NCBI GenBank assembly: GCA_964403075.1
Contig: CAYOEV010000035.1
Coordinates: 1 to 18,207, forward strand
From: CAYOEV01 sp964403075
GTDB lineage: Bacteria; Bacteroidota; Bacteroidia; Cytophagales; Cyclobacteriaceae
Direction: 5' to 3'
Length of the DNA stretch: 18,207 nt
Part shown: positions 8,753 to 17,584 of the stretch, piece by piece
How positions within the stretch are numbered: position 1 is the stretch's first letter
How the letters are laid out: the number at the start of each line of letters is the position of its first letter
Program-made: the position numbers and the translations under genes
The notes under the pieces: model-generated
What the model was told of the DNA's origin: nothing
Database searches by the model: none
Seen by the model: the letters and a program-made list of their open reading frames with translations, nothing else

Positions 8753-9595
8753 ATGAAAAAGCTCATCTCTTTTTGCTTCTTACTATTCAGCGCGCTTGCT
8801 GTTTTTGGTCAATATTGGATTGGGCCCAAATTTGGTTACCACTATGTCATTCATGACTACCAGGACGAATCGTATGAGAACCAGTACGACATTGGCAACA
8901 CATTTGGGTGGGAGGCAGGCCTTGCCGTCACTTATGAGGCCAGTGAAAGATACTCTGTGCATGGTGAGTTGTATTATGATAAAATTGGCAAAGACATCAC
9001 CAACAGTCAGTCAACCAACTATGCCATCGAGTCTACTGCCAATTACCATTTTATTTCTGCACCTATTTTGTTGCGGGTGACTTTAGGTCACAGCCCGGTG
9101 CATTATTATATCAATGGGGGCCCTAAACTGAGCTATTGGTTAGGTGGCAATGGGACCATTTTTGCGGATGGAGGCCAGGAAGAGCCGAGATTTGATTACA
9201 ATCTGGCATTCCGAACCAGTGATGTGGATTTAAATGACCGAACTTACCTCGTTGAAGCGCCCAATCGCCTGCAATACGCCTTGACAGCCGGGGCAGGCTT
9301 TTATTTGGATCTTCGGACAGGTGCGCGACTAATGGTAGATTTTAGATACATGTGGGGTCATTCCAATATGGGTTTTACTTCTGAGGCGCCGGATTTTGAT
9401 TCCCGTACTTTGGTTTTTGGTAATCCGGCTGATATCCCGGAATCGGGATACCAGGAGAATTACGAATACACGCAGAACATGTTGACCGTCGCTGTGGCTT
9501 ACCAGTTTGAATACAATGCGCAATTAAAAAGAAAGGGAGGGAGCACCAGTAAGGAGGCTAAGAAAACGAAGCAAGCCGCTCGAAAGAAAAAATAG
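8753..9595 (+). CDS. Outer-membrane beta-barrel protein with Lys-rich C-terminal tail
   Basis: This 280-residue protein begins MKKLISFC with a hydrophobic stretch and a probable cleavage at G19|Q20. The mature part is rich in aromatic residues in alternating patterns (WIGPKFGYHY; VHGELYYDKIG; LQYALTAGAGFYLDLR; LTVAVAYQFEY), as in porin/PorT-like outer-membrane barrels of Bacteroidota. After the last strand, about 20 residues form a strongly basic tail (KRKGG ... KKTKQAARKKK), which should lie in the periplasm if the barrel ends inside. It is the first gene of the rightward cluster, ending 35 bp before the membrane/HEAT protein gene, so co-transcription is likely. Substrate or partner is unknown; the basic tail could bind peptidoglycan, lipid head groups or a protein partner, which is speculation. 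Confidence 0.82.
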   Translation: MKKLISFCFLLFSALAVFGQYWIGPKFGYHYVIHDYQDESYENQYDIGNTFGWEAGLAVTYEASERYSVHGELYYDKIGKDITNSQSTNYAIESTANYHFISAPILLRVTLGHSPVHYYINGGPKLSYWLGGNGTIFADGGQEEPRFDYNLAFRTSDVDLNDRTYLVEAPNRLQYALTAGAGFYLDLRTGARLMVDFRYMWGHSNMGFTSEAPDFDSRTLVFGNPADIPESGYQENYEYTQNMLTVAVAYQFEYNAQLKRKGGSTSKEAKKTKQAARKKK

Positions 9596-9630
9596 CCAGC
9601 GGGAGCGGATTTATCTAAAAGTAAACAGGC

Positions 9631-12600
9631 GTGATACATTTCCTTGTTAAATTTCTTGGCGGAGAGGCAGGAGAGGAGAAAAAAATTCTCCTATTACTTG
9701 GTAATGGATTTTTTCTAGGCGTCATGCTTGCTACCTACAAAGTGGGTGCCGAAACTCTTTTTGTGGATGTATTAGGCAAGGAACGATTGGATGAGGCTTT
9801 TTTCGTTACTGGTCTTCTTGGAATTCTCTCTGCCGGTGGGTTTGTTTACCTACAACGAAGAATTAATTTCTCCTCGCTGGTTCTTTCTTTCAACTTCGTA
9901 GTCATGTTAATCTTGATAGGATTGCGGCTTTCTTTTCACCTGAACCATTACGAGATCAACACTACCTATCAGGAAATCATTTTCACCATGTTTGTTTTGG
10001 TAGGTCCCGTAACATCCATCTCCTTTTTGGGTTTTTGGGGGATCTTCGGACGCATGTTCGATGTGCGACAGGCTAAACGAATTGTAGGGGGTATCGACAC
10101 CGGACAACTTTTTGCCACTTTAGTGGCCTTCTTTTCCATTCCTCTCCTTTTTGAATTGCATGTTCTAAACCTGACGTATGATCTTTTGCTCGTTTCGAGC
10201 GCCGCTTCAATTGGCGTTTTTTGTTTCACTCTTTTTCTGGTAATTAATTTCAATATTGACCGGGTGACCAAGAGGGTAAAAGGGAAAAAGGAAGTGTCCC
10301 TCGTTCAGTTTGAAAACATTTTTAAAGATAAGTACTTGCGTCTGTTGGGAATTTTTGTGCTTTTCTCCATGGCATCGAGTGTTTTTGCCTCATACACTTT
10401 CCTTTCTGCTTCAGGTACTTTTTATGAAACAGAGCAGGAACTAACGAATTTCTTCTCCTTTTTTGGGGGCACAGTGATCATTGTGTCATTCCTGTTTCAA
10501 AGTTTTTTCAACGATTACATAATCGCACGTTTCGGATTAAAGGTGGCATTGATGATCATGCCGCTATTACTGATTGCGTTCACTGTAGGTGCCATCATTT
10601 CCGGGCAAGTTTTTGGTTACGAGGAAAAGACGGAAACCTACCTATTGTACTTCCTTTTTACCGCTTCTGCCAAGTTATTTACAGACTCCCTGAAGGATGC
10701 CCTGGAAAGTCCGGCTTTCAAATTATTTTTCTTGCCAATTGACGTTAAAATCCGATTTGACATCCAAACACGTATTGAAGGCGTCATCAGCGAATTCGCC
10801 AAGCTAAGTGCGGGTACCCTTCAAATTGGTTTGGGTCTTCTGGCGTTTTTCGAATTGATCCACTTCTCATATTTCATTCTTGCACTGGCCGGAATGGTTA
10901 TCTACATGTCATGGAGGCTATTTAAACAATACAAAATCACCCTGAAGCAAACCCTGGAAAAACAAAAAGAAATTTTGGCGGACAAGGGTAAGAGAAATGA
11001 AGATACTGTCCTCAATCTTGTAGAACGACAACTGTTGGTCGGGGATACAGAAAGATCCATTCAGGCATTTAAGGCCTTAGAGAAGCTCGATCCTTTCGGC
11101 TTCGAAAGGGCTATGATCAAGGCCATCGGTTCTCGAAGCCCTTACATCCGATCGCATGCTTACAAAAAAATCGGTGATTATCTGCCGCTAGACCATCTGA
11201 GCATCATAGAGAGGACGTATGAAACGGAAGGAGATTCCGATGTGCTCGGGGTCGCCAATCCGGTGATGGAAAAGTTGCGTCAGTACGCTGTACGGAAATG
11301 GAGTAAAGATGATTTATTGGTACTCATCAGATCTACCGAAGCAGACAACCGAATCCTTGCCGCACGCATTTTGCACCAACAGGACGAAACGCAAAAAGTG
11401 GCCTTCAACATTGAATTGCTGAGGGATATCAATCCGGAGGTTCGACTGGCGGCTATTCTCGCTGCTGGTAAGATAAAGCGACCAGAACTGTGGGGCATAT
11501 TGCTTGAAAATTTGCACTTACCGGCCTACAGTAATGCAGCTTTGAGTGCGTTGGTTGAGGCAAAAGCGGGCGCTTACGACCTTGTAGATAGTGCCTTTTA
11601 TCGAACAGGTCAATACCGAGCTACAATGGTCCGTGTCCTTCAGCTTTTTGGCCGTGTAGGTGGACAAAATGCCATCGATTTATTATGGAAAAAAATCGAT
11701 TATCCGGATAAGCGGGTGGTAAATGAGCTTTTACTCTCCTTAAGTTATTTGGGATTTCAGGCGAAGGAATTTCAGATAGCGCGTATCAAGGTGATGATTG
11801 AAAAAGAAATAGGTGGTGTGGCCTGGAACGTGAAAGTAATGGAGGAAATACCCAAGCACACGTCTTTGGATGGACAAATACGGAGTGCCGTTCGCGCGGA
11901 GAATAAAGCGAATTACGACCACATTTTTATGTTGCTCGCCATGATTTACGACGCCCAAAACGTGATGTTGGTGAAGCAGAATATTGAAATTGGTTCTTCC
12001 GAAAGTATTTCGTTTGCGATAGAAATGCTGGACGTGTTCATTGCCGAGGAGCTTAAAAGTAGGTTATTCCCAATATTAGATGAATTGAAAATAGAGGACC
12101 GGCTGGCCAGACTGCGCAACCATTATCCACCGGAAATATTTGAGGACTATTTGGATTTACTTTTGCAAATTGTCAATAGAGATTACAACCGTATCAATAG
12201 ATTCACCAAAACCCTTGCCCTATTTCGGATTAGCCAATTGGCCAAAAGGGTTAATCACGACTTGGTGGCCATTCTTTTTAACAACGACGTGCTACTCCGA
12301 CAAACGGCAGCTTATGCCATCTACACCATAGACAAAGAAGCCTACCACCATCACACAGACAGACTTGATTATCAAATAAAAAAAGAATTGGATCGTGCCA
12401 TTGTACCACCAGTTTTTAAGCGTGATGACGATGATTTTCATTATAAAATGCTATATGTAGAGCGATTGCTGTTGCTAATTAATTTGCGCATTTTTGAGAA
12501 GGTGCCAGGTGTTCAATTAACATATTTGGCAGAGCGAATGGGGGAGATTCGGGTCCCACCTGAAACGAGTTTGATAGAAGTTGGTGATCCGGGGGATAAA

Positions 12601-12885
12601 CCTCTTTACATTATTTTAGATGGGAAAGTGAGGCTCAAGTACGATGATGAATCTGTAAAAGAATTAGGTGAGAAGAGTTTCTTCGGTGAACGGTTGCTCC
12701 TAGCCACTGACCATTTCCCGTTCACGGCCAAAGCCATGACTAACGTAAAGTTGCTGGTGATAAAGAAGGAGGACCTCATTGACCTGATGTCAAATTTTAA
12801 AGAGATGGCAGAAGCTGTAATGCAAATGCTGCACGAGGGAGTTATGTATAAGGAAGAGGAGACCTCCGCGGACTTATTTATTTAA
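9631..12885 (+). CDS. MFS/nucleotide-translocase-like membrane protein fused to HEAT-like repeats and a cNMP-binding-like domain
   Basis: The protein has 1084 residues. I take GTG at 9631 as start because TAA at 9622-9624 closes the frame upstream and the next ATG is about 31 codons in, inside the first membrane helix. Residues about 20-430 are a polytopic membrane domain of MFS/ATP:ADP-translocase type, with the loop FGRMFDVRQAKRIVGGIDTG and the later LPIDVKIRFDIQTRIEGV typical of the HEAT-fused branch. Residues about 435-450 are helical and charged, and about 495-900 are HEAT-like helical repeats. Residues about 958-1070 resemble a cyclic-nucleotide-binding domain (PLYIILDGKVRL; FFGE at 1017-1020). 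The Arg that normally contacts the cyclic phosphate appears to be replaced in HFPFTAKA (1028-1035), so nucleotide binding is doubtful. Transport activity is unproven; a membrane-bound regulatory scaffold is equally possible. Confidence 0.85.
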   Translation: MIHFLVKFLGGEAGEEKKILLLLGNGFFLGVMLATYKVGAETLFVDVLGKERLDEAFFVTGLLGILSAGGFVYLQRRINFSSLVLSFNFVVMLILIGLRLSFHLNHYEINTTYQEIIFTMFVLVGPVTSISFLGFWGIFGRMFDVRQAKRIVGGIDTGQLFATLVAFFSIPLLFELHVLNLTYDLLLVSSAASIGVFCFTLFLVINFNIDRVTKRVKGKKEVSLVQFENIFKDKYLRLLGIFVLFSMASSVFASYTFLSASGTFYETEQELTNFFSFFGGTVIIVSFLFQSFFNDYIIARFGLKVALMIMPLLLIAFTVGAIISGQVFGYEEKTETYLLYFLFTASAKLFTDSLKDALESPAFKLFFLPIDVKIRFDIQTRIEGVISEFAKLSAGTLQIGLGLLAFFELIHFSYFILALAGMVIYMSWRLFKQYKITLKQTLEKQKEILADKGKRNEDTVLNLVERQLLVGDTERSIQAFKALEKLDPFGFERAMIKAIGSRSPYIRSHAYKKIGDYLPLDHLSIIERTYETEGDSDVLGVANPVMEKLRQYAVRKWSKDDLLVLIRSTEADNRILAARILHQQDETQKVAFNIELLRDINPEVRLAAILAAGKIKRPELWGILLENLHLPAYSNAALSALVEAKAGAYDLVDSAFYRTGQYRATMVRVLQLFGRVGGQNAIDLLWKKIDYPDKRVVNELLLSLSYLGFQAKEFQIARIKVMIEKEIGGVAWNVKVMEEIPKHTSLDGQIRSAVRAENKANYDHIFMLLAMIYDAQNVMLVKQNIEIGSSESISFAIEMLDVFIAEELKSRLFPILDELKIEDRLARLRNHYPPEIFEDYLDLLLQIVNRDYNRINRFTKTLALFRISQLAKRVNHDLVAILFNNDVLLRQTAAYAIYTIDKEAYHHHTDRLDYQIKKELDRAIVPPVFKRDDDDFHYKMLYVERLLLLINLRIFEKVPGVQLTYLAERMGEIRVPPETSLIEVGDPGDKPLYIILDGKVRLKYDDESVKELGEKSFFGERLLLATDHFPFTAKAMTNVKLLVIKKEDLIDLMSNFKEMAEAVMQMLHEGVMYKEEETSADLFI

Positions 12886-12932
12886 ATTGAGTGAATTAAA
12901 AAAAAAATGATAGGCTGGTTAGCCAATGGTAA
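12886..12932. other. Short intergenic gap with A10 tract and small hairpin
   Basis: The gap contains a run of ten A at 12898-12907 and a short inverted repeat, GGCTGGTTAGCC at 12913-12924, just upstream of the ATG at 12933. The hairpin has only a 4-bp stem and no following T-run, so it is not an intrinsic terminator. No promoter motif was found, which favours read-through from the upstream gene. The stem could modestly affect access to the start codon of the TIR-like gene. Confidence 0.4.
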
Positions 12933-14459
12933 ATGGAAGCATCACAACAAATATTTCTGTGTTTTGCTAAAGCAGACAACATGCCTGAGTCAGGGGAAGA
13001 AAAAGGTTGGGTGAGCAACTTCCATAAGTTTTTAACCATCCTGTTGGAGCAAATCAGTTCCGAACCACCAGAAGTGATGATGATAGATGAAGAAGATTAT
13101 GAGGCGGTGGACTTTGAAGATGCTCAGGCTGTAATTGCCATTATAACGCCCGCATTGACGGCGTACGAAAATTTGGTTCTGCGGTTAAACGAATATGGTA
13201 TCTACAAGAATGCATCTGATGAGCTAGTGGTCAATGGTATACCTGGATTTTATAAGGTGTTAAAGGGCCCTTATGATCCTGATATTGAGTTTGAGGAATT
13301 TGAGGATTTAATAACTTATGATTTCTACTTGATCGACCCATTAACGGGTGACGCCCAGGAATTCAAAAGGTTTTTTGGAAACAATGCGGAGAGGGGCTAC
13401 TGGATGAAGTTGGTAGATATGGCTTATGATTTGAATCAATACCTCACGCATTTAGGTAAGGAGAAAGAGCACCAACGCTTTTACCCGCGCGAAAAGACGG
13501 TCTACCTAGCCAGCACCGGGCTAGACATGGTTATTCAACGAGATGTAATCAAGCGAGAGTTGATGCGGCATGGCTACAAGGTTTTACCCAATCATTCCCT
13601 TCCTAAAGAGGCCAAAAGTCTGGAAAACATGGTCCGGGAGGATTTAAAGAAATGCAGGTTAAGTATCCATCTAATAGGGGAAGATTATGGATATAAGCCG
13701 AAGGGGTCCGATTTATCTGTGGTGGAAATTCAAAATAGAATTGGATCGGACTTCACTTATCAAACGGTGGAGTACAACAAAACAGTGGGAGAGTCAGAAA
13801 AAGAACCCTTCAGTAGGCTTATATGGATTACTCCCGAACTTAAAAATGTTACGGAAAGGCAGAAACTATTTATTGAGGATTTGAAGGGAGATGCAGCCAC
13901 TCTGGAAGAAGCTGAGGTATTACAGATTCCTCTTCAGGAATTGAAGCACATCATACGTGAAGAGTTGATGACAGGTGGCAGGTTCAGTGTAAGAAGGGAA
14001 ATGGGAGATTTGCAGACGCAACGTGAATTGGAATCGCCAGAGGATTTAATTTACCTGCTTCACGACAAGAGGGACGTCAAAGAGACGCGGGACATTGAAA
14101 AATATCTTACCGCCCAGGGTTACAGGGTGGTTTATCCAACATATGAAGGAGACATTGTTGATCTTCGATACCTACATCAGGAAAACTTAAGAAGATGTGA
14201 TGGCGCCCTTATTTATTTTGGAAGTACCACAGAGGATTGGATCCGTATGAAATTACAGGATTTGATGAAAGCGCCAGGTTTTGGTCGCCTGACACCGATG
14301 AAAGCAAAAGCCATATACGTACGGGATAGAAAAAATAATTTCGATGTGGAACACTTTTTGCGGCACGACGCAATGGTGTTGGGAAATACCGGCGAGTTTA
14401 ATCCTCAGCAGTTGGAACCTTTCTTAAACAAAATGGAAGCCACACATGAGCATTTATAA
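12933..14459 (+). CDS. Tandem TIR/DUF4062-like protein (three TIR-like modules)
   Basis: This 508-residue protein has no signal peptide or membrane helix and is probably cytoplasmic. TAA at 12930-12932 directly precedes the ATG. Module 1 (about 5-95) begins IFLCFAKADN, contains GWVSNF and ends AVIAIITPALTAYEN, like a TIR domain. Module 2 (about 188-330) resembles DUF4062: VYLASTGLDMVIQRDVIKRE, then HLIGEDYGYKP (246-256) and a downstream VVEIQ with Glu265. Module 3 (about 371-505) repeats the pattern: DLIYLLHD, DIEKYLTAQGYRVV, then GALIYFGSTTEDW. TIR domains act as adaptors or NAD+-cleaving enzymes. The usual Trp-x-x-x-Glu active-site context is not obvious in modules 1 and 3, so module 2 is the best catalytic candidate. 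The gene overlaps the NTPase gene by 14 bp, suggesting that the two products act together. The three-module reading is by eye. Confidence 0.75.
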   Translation: MEASQQIFLCFAKADNMPESGEEKGWVSNFHKFLTILLEQISSEPPEVMMIDEEDYEAVDFEDAQAVIAIITPALTAYENLVLRLNEYGIYKNASDELVVNGIPGFYKVLKGPYDPDIEFEEFEDLITYDFYLIDPLTGDAQEFKRFFGNNAERGYWMKLVDMAYDLNQYLTHLGKEKEHQRFYPREKTVYLASTGLDMVIQRDVIKRELMRHGYKVLPNHSLPKEAKSLENMVREDLKKCRLSIHLIGEDYGYKPKGSDLSVVEIQNRIGSDFTYQTVEYNKTVGESEKEPFSRLIWITPELKNVTERQKLFIEDLKGDAATLEEAEVLQIPLQELKHIIREELMTGGRFSVRREMGDLQTQRELESPEDLIYLLHDKRDVKETRDIEKYLTAQGYRVVYPTYEGDIVDLRYLHQENLRRCDGALIYFGSTTEDWIRMKLQDLMKAPGFGRLTPMKAKAIYVRDRKNNFDVEHFLRHDAMVLGNTGEFNPQQLEPFLNKMEATHEHL

Positions 14460-17400
14460 TCCCAATATTGCAAATGACTTGCAAGATATTGTGGACATGT
14501 CCGCGTTGGTCAATCCATTCCCTGGATTACGTCCGTTTGGCATAGAAGAAAGTCATCTCTTTTTTGGTAGAGAGGGCCAGAGCGATGAGGTTTTGATGAA
14601 ACTCTCTGAGAACCGATTTGTGTCCATATTGGGCTCCTCAGGTAGTGGCAAGTCTTCTTTGATGTATTGCGGCCTGATTCCAACGCTTTATGGCGGTTTT
14701 ATGACCAAAGCGGGTGCAGATTGGAAAATCGTAGTCACTCGTCCTGGGGGAGGACCTATCGATAATCTTGCTGAGGCACTGCTCAAAAGAGATAGAAATA
14801 TTGCCTCCTTACCCGAAGAAGACCGACTGATACGAAAGACCATACTGAGCACGGTTTTACGAAGTAGCTCGTTGGGGCTGGTAGAGGTGATCAAGCAGTT
14901 TAGAAAAGATGAGTACGAGAATATTTTAATTCTGGTCGACCAATTTGAGGAATTATTCAGATATCAAAAGTTGGCTCAATCAAGTGAAGATCTGGACGAA
15001 TCAACGGCTTTCGTCAATTTGTTGTTGGAAGCCATCCACCAATTTGAACAGCCTATTTACGTGGCGCTCACGATGCGTTCAGATTTCATCGGTGATTGTG
15101 CACAATTCCCCGATCTAACTCAGGCGATCAATGATTCTCACTACCTGATCCCGCAGATGGTAAGAGATCAAAAACGTATGGCAATAGAGGGCCCGGTCGC
15201 TGTGGGTAGGGGTAAAATTGCCCCCAGACTGACGCAGCAATTGTTGAATGATGTAGGGGACAATCCGGATCAGTTACCGATTCTGCAGCATGCCCTGATG
15301 AGGACATGGCAATTCTGGACAGAAAATAGAAGGATTAATGAGGCCATGGACCTCCGGCATTACAACGCCATTGGCCGATTGGCTGAGGCATTATCGCTGC
15401 ATGCCAACGAGGCTTACGACCAGCTAGACAAGCGTCAACAAGAAATTTGTGAGGTGATGTTCAAGGCATTAACCGAGCGAGGTAGTGAAAATCAGGGCAT
15501 TCGTAGGCCGACCAACCTCAAAACCATTGCCCAGATCGCCGGAGTATCCATTTCCGAGGTGATTCCAGTGATTGAAAAATTTCGGGAACCTGGCAGGTCG
15601 TTGCTGATGCCACCATATGGCACAGCGCTTACCGCAGATACGGTGGTGGACATTTCTCACGAAAGTCTCATGCGTATTTGGGATCGATTGAAGCGGTGGT
15701 TGGATGAAGAGTCCATGGCTGCGGAGATGTACATGAAGCTTTCAGAGGCTGCTGAAAGATACCAGGATGGAAAAGCGGGCTTGTGGCAGATGCCAGATTT
15801 ACAGTTGGCACTGAATTGGCGTGAAGAGAACAGGCCCTCCCGCGTATGGGGAGAACGCTATCAGCCTGCCTTTGAACGCACGATGGTATTCCTGGAGACT
15901 TCGGAGAAAGCTTATCTCACCGAGCAGCGCAATAAAGAAATTTTGCAGCGCAGGGCAGTCCGCAGAATGCGGGTGACCGTTATTGTGTTGGCAGTCGCAG
16001 CCTTGGTTTCTTTGTTTTTTGTCGTATTTGCTGGCATACAATCCCAGGAAGCACAAAAGCAAGAATTATTGGCGCTTAAAAACTTGGATAAAGCCCAGAA
16101 GCAAGAAGAAATAGCCATTGAGCAGGCTGCTTTGGCGAAAAAGCAGAAAGCAGCAGCAGATGAGGCCAGAGATGATGCGCAAAAAAATGAAGACCTTGCC
16201 AAAAAGAATGCCTTGAAGGCCCAGGCCAGCGCAATAGAGGCCCAAAAGCAGAGTGTGGCAGCCACTCAGGCGAAGCTACAAGCAGAGGCCAATGAAACTG
16301 AAGCTTTTAAGCAATCAAGAATTGCACGTGACGAAAAGGCGCGGGCAGAGGGTTTGCGTTACCAGGCGCTGGCACGCTCGATGGCCATTAAGTCTCAAAA
16401 TATCAATAGTGATGAGGAACTGCGCAATCTGGTTGCACGGCAGGCTTTTTTGTTTTTTGACGAATATAGAGATGTAAGCCGTGAATACGATGGAGACATT
16501 TATGAAGGGGTATACGGCGCCTTCTCCAAAACTACCAGTGAGTTAGGTGCGGACGGGGAGACAGTCTTTAAATTCAACCAATTTTGGGGTCATGACGATG
16601 CAGTGAGGTCTGTGGACCATGCACGAGACGGTAAACACATATACTCAGCTGGAAGTGATGGTAAAATATTTAAATGGAATGTAGAAACCAGAGAGCGGAA
16701 AGTAGTCTTCGAACAGCCCGTTTTGGATGTCAACCGAGTGGTAAGTGTCAGTCCCAATGAACAGTACCTGGCCCTGGGTACTGAAAACAATAATATTTTA
16801 TTGTTCGACCTTAAGCGTAAGCAACCACCGACGCAAATTGCTGGTCATCGCGGCGGTACGGTGTATGATTTAATTTTTATGCCTGAGGACAAGGGTTTTG
16901 TAAGCACTGGTGATGACCGGCGGATTTTAAAGAGCAATTTCAAAAAAACCGTGGAAATACTTAAAGCACCAAGTGAGGTGAAAGATCTGGACCTATCACC
17001 CGATGGACGGATGTTGGCATGTGGTTCCAATAACGGTCAAGTGTACTTATTGGATCTTGAACAAGCTGACGCCAAACCACAAAAAATATGGTCCAATGAC
17101 ACCCATCCCATTGAGGCCGTAGCTTTTGATGCGACGGGTAAGTATTTGGCTTTTGGCAACTATGCAGGCACTATCAAAATATGGGACATTCAAAGTGGAA
17201 AACAATTCGGACCAACCCTTACCGGCTTTGGAGGACCTATTACTGACGTCGAGTTCAGCAAAAATTCCCGCCTTATTGCCGGTGCCAGTACCGATCGAAC
17301 GGTTCGATTTTGGGACTTAAAAAACCCATTTGATTTACCTACAAGACTTACGGATCATAATGATTGGGTGGCGGAGATCAGTTTTGATCCAGCAGGAGAA

Positions 17401-17583
17401 TATATAATTTCGGCTTGTCATGATGGATTACTCAGGAAGTTTTCGCTAAAACCGGATAAAATGGCCAGTGAGTTGACTAAATATATCACTAACGGAAATA
17501 TGTCAGTCACCGAATGGAACCAGTACGTGGATGAGGACATCCCTTTTGAGAAAACTGTAAAGGGATTGCCAAGAAGAGAATAG
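14446..17583 (+). CDS. Membrane-anchored nSTAND-type NTPase with coiled coil and WD40 propeller
   Basis: The protein has 1045 residues. After NPFPGLRPFG and FFGREGQ it has Walker A GSSGSGKS (63-70) and Walker B ILILVDQFEE (Asp165, Glu168/169), followed by LPILQHALMRTW, the signature of the nSTAND1 NTPase group. A winged-helix-like segment follows. One transmembrane helix lies at about 510-530, preceded by the basic stretch RRAVRRMR, which predicts the NTPase in the cytoplasm and everything after it in the periplasm. Residues about 531-640 are an Ala/Lys/Gln-rich coiled coil. Residues about 710-1000 contain seven WD40-like blades, a full propeller, and a tail TEWNQYVDEDIPF typical of such proteins. 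STAND NTPases are signal-sensing switches that oligomerise on stimulation. Start ATG 14446 sits inside the preceding gene, 6 nt after GGAAG (14435-14439), and the next gene begins 1 bp after the stop. The sensed signal is unknown. Confidence 0.92.
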   Translation: MSIYNPNIANDLQDIVDMSALVNPFPGLRPFGIEESHLFFGREGQSDEVLMKLSENRFVSILGSSGSGKSSLMYCGLIPTLYGGFMTKAGADWKIVVTRPGGGPIDNLAEALLKRDRNIASLPEEDRLIRKTILSTVLRSSSLGLVEVIKQFRKDEYENILILVDQFEELFRYQKLAQSSEDLDESTAFVNLLLEAIHQFEQPIYVALTMRSDFIGDCAQFPDLTQAINDSHYLIPQMVRDQKRMAIEGPVAVGRGKIAPRLTQQLLNDVGDNPDQLPILQHALMRTWQFWTENRRINEAMDLRHYNAIGRLAEALSLHANEAYDQLDKRQQEICEVMFKALTERGSENQGIRRPTNLKTIAQIAGVSISEVIPVIEKFREPGRSLLMPPYGTALTADTVVDISHESLMRIWDRLKRWLDEESMAAEMYMKLSEAAERYQDGKAGLWQMPDLQLALNWREENRPSRVWGERYQPAFERTMVFLETSEKAYLTEQRNKEILQRRAVRRMRVTVIVLAVAALVSLFFVVFAGIQSQEAQKQELLALKNLDKAQKQEEIAIEQAALAKKQKAAADEARDDAQKNEDLAKKNALKAQASAIEAQKQSVAATQAKLQAEANETEAFKQSRIARDEKARAEGLRYQALARSMAIKSQNINSDEELRNLVARQAFLFFDEYRDVSREYDGDIYEGVYGAFSKTTSELGADGETVFKFNQFWGHDDAVRSVDHARDGKHIYSAGSDGKIFKWNVETRERKVVFEQPVLDVNRVVSVSPNEQYLALGTENNNILLFDLKRKQPPTQIAGHRGGTVYDLIFMPEDKGFVSTGDDRRILKSNFKKTVEILKAPSEVKDLDLSPDGRMLACGSNNGQVYLLDLEQADAKPQKIWSNDTHPIEAVAFDATGKYLAFGNYAGTIKIWDIQSGKQFGPTLTGFGGPITDVEFSKNSRLIAGASTDRTVRFWDLKNPFDLPTRLTDHNDWVAEISFDPAGEYIISACHDGLLRKFSLKPDKMASELTKYITNGNMSVTEWNQYVDEDIPFEKTVKGLPRRE

Positions 17584-17584
17584 C

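Noticed and set aside
12907..12932. Earlier ATG codons (12907, 12926) as start of the TIR-like gene
   Set aside because: Both are out of frame with the gene, and TAA at 12930-12932 closes the correct frame just before the ATG at 12933.
14446..17583. Annotation as a carbon-uptake (Hat/HatR-like) protein
   Set aside because: That label is often passed on to nSTAND-WD40 proteins by similarity; nothing here indicates carbon uptake.
12933..17583. Firm assignment as an antiphage defence system
   Set aside because: TIR plus STAND is suggestive, but there is no mobile-element or defence-island context in the window, and the outer-membrane partners point equally to envelope signalling.
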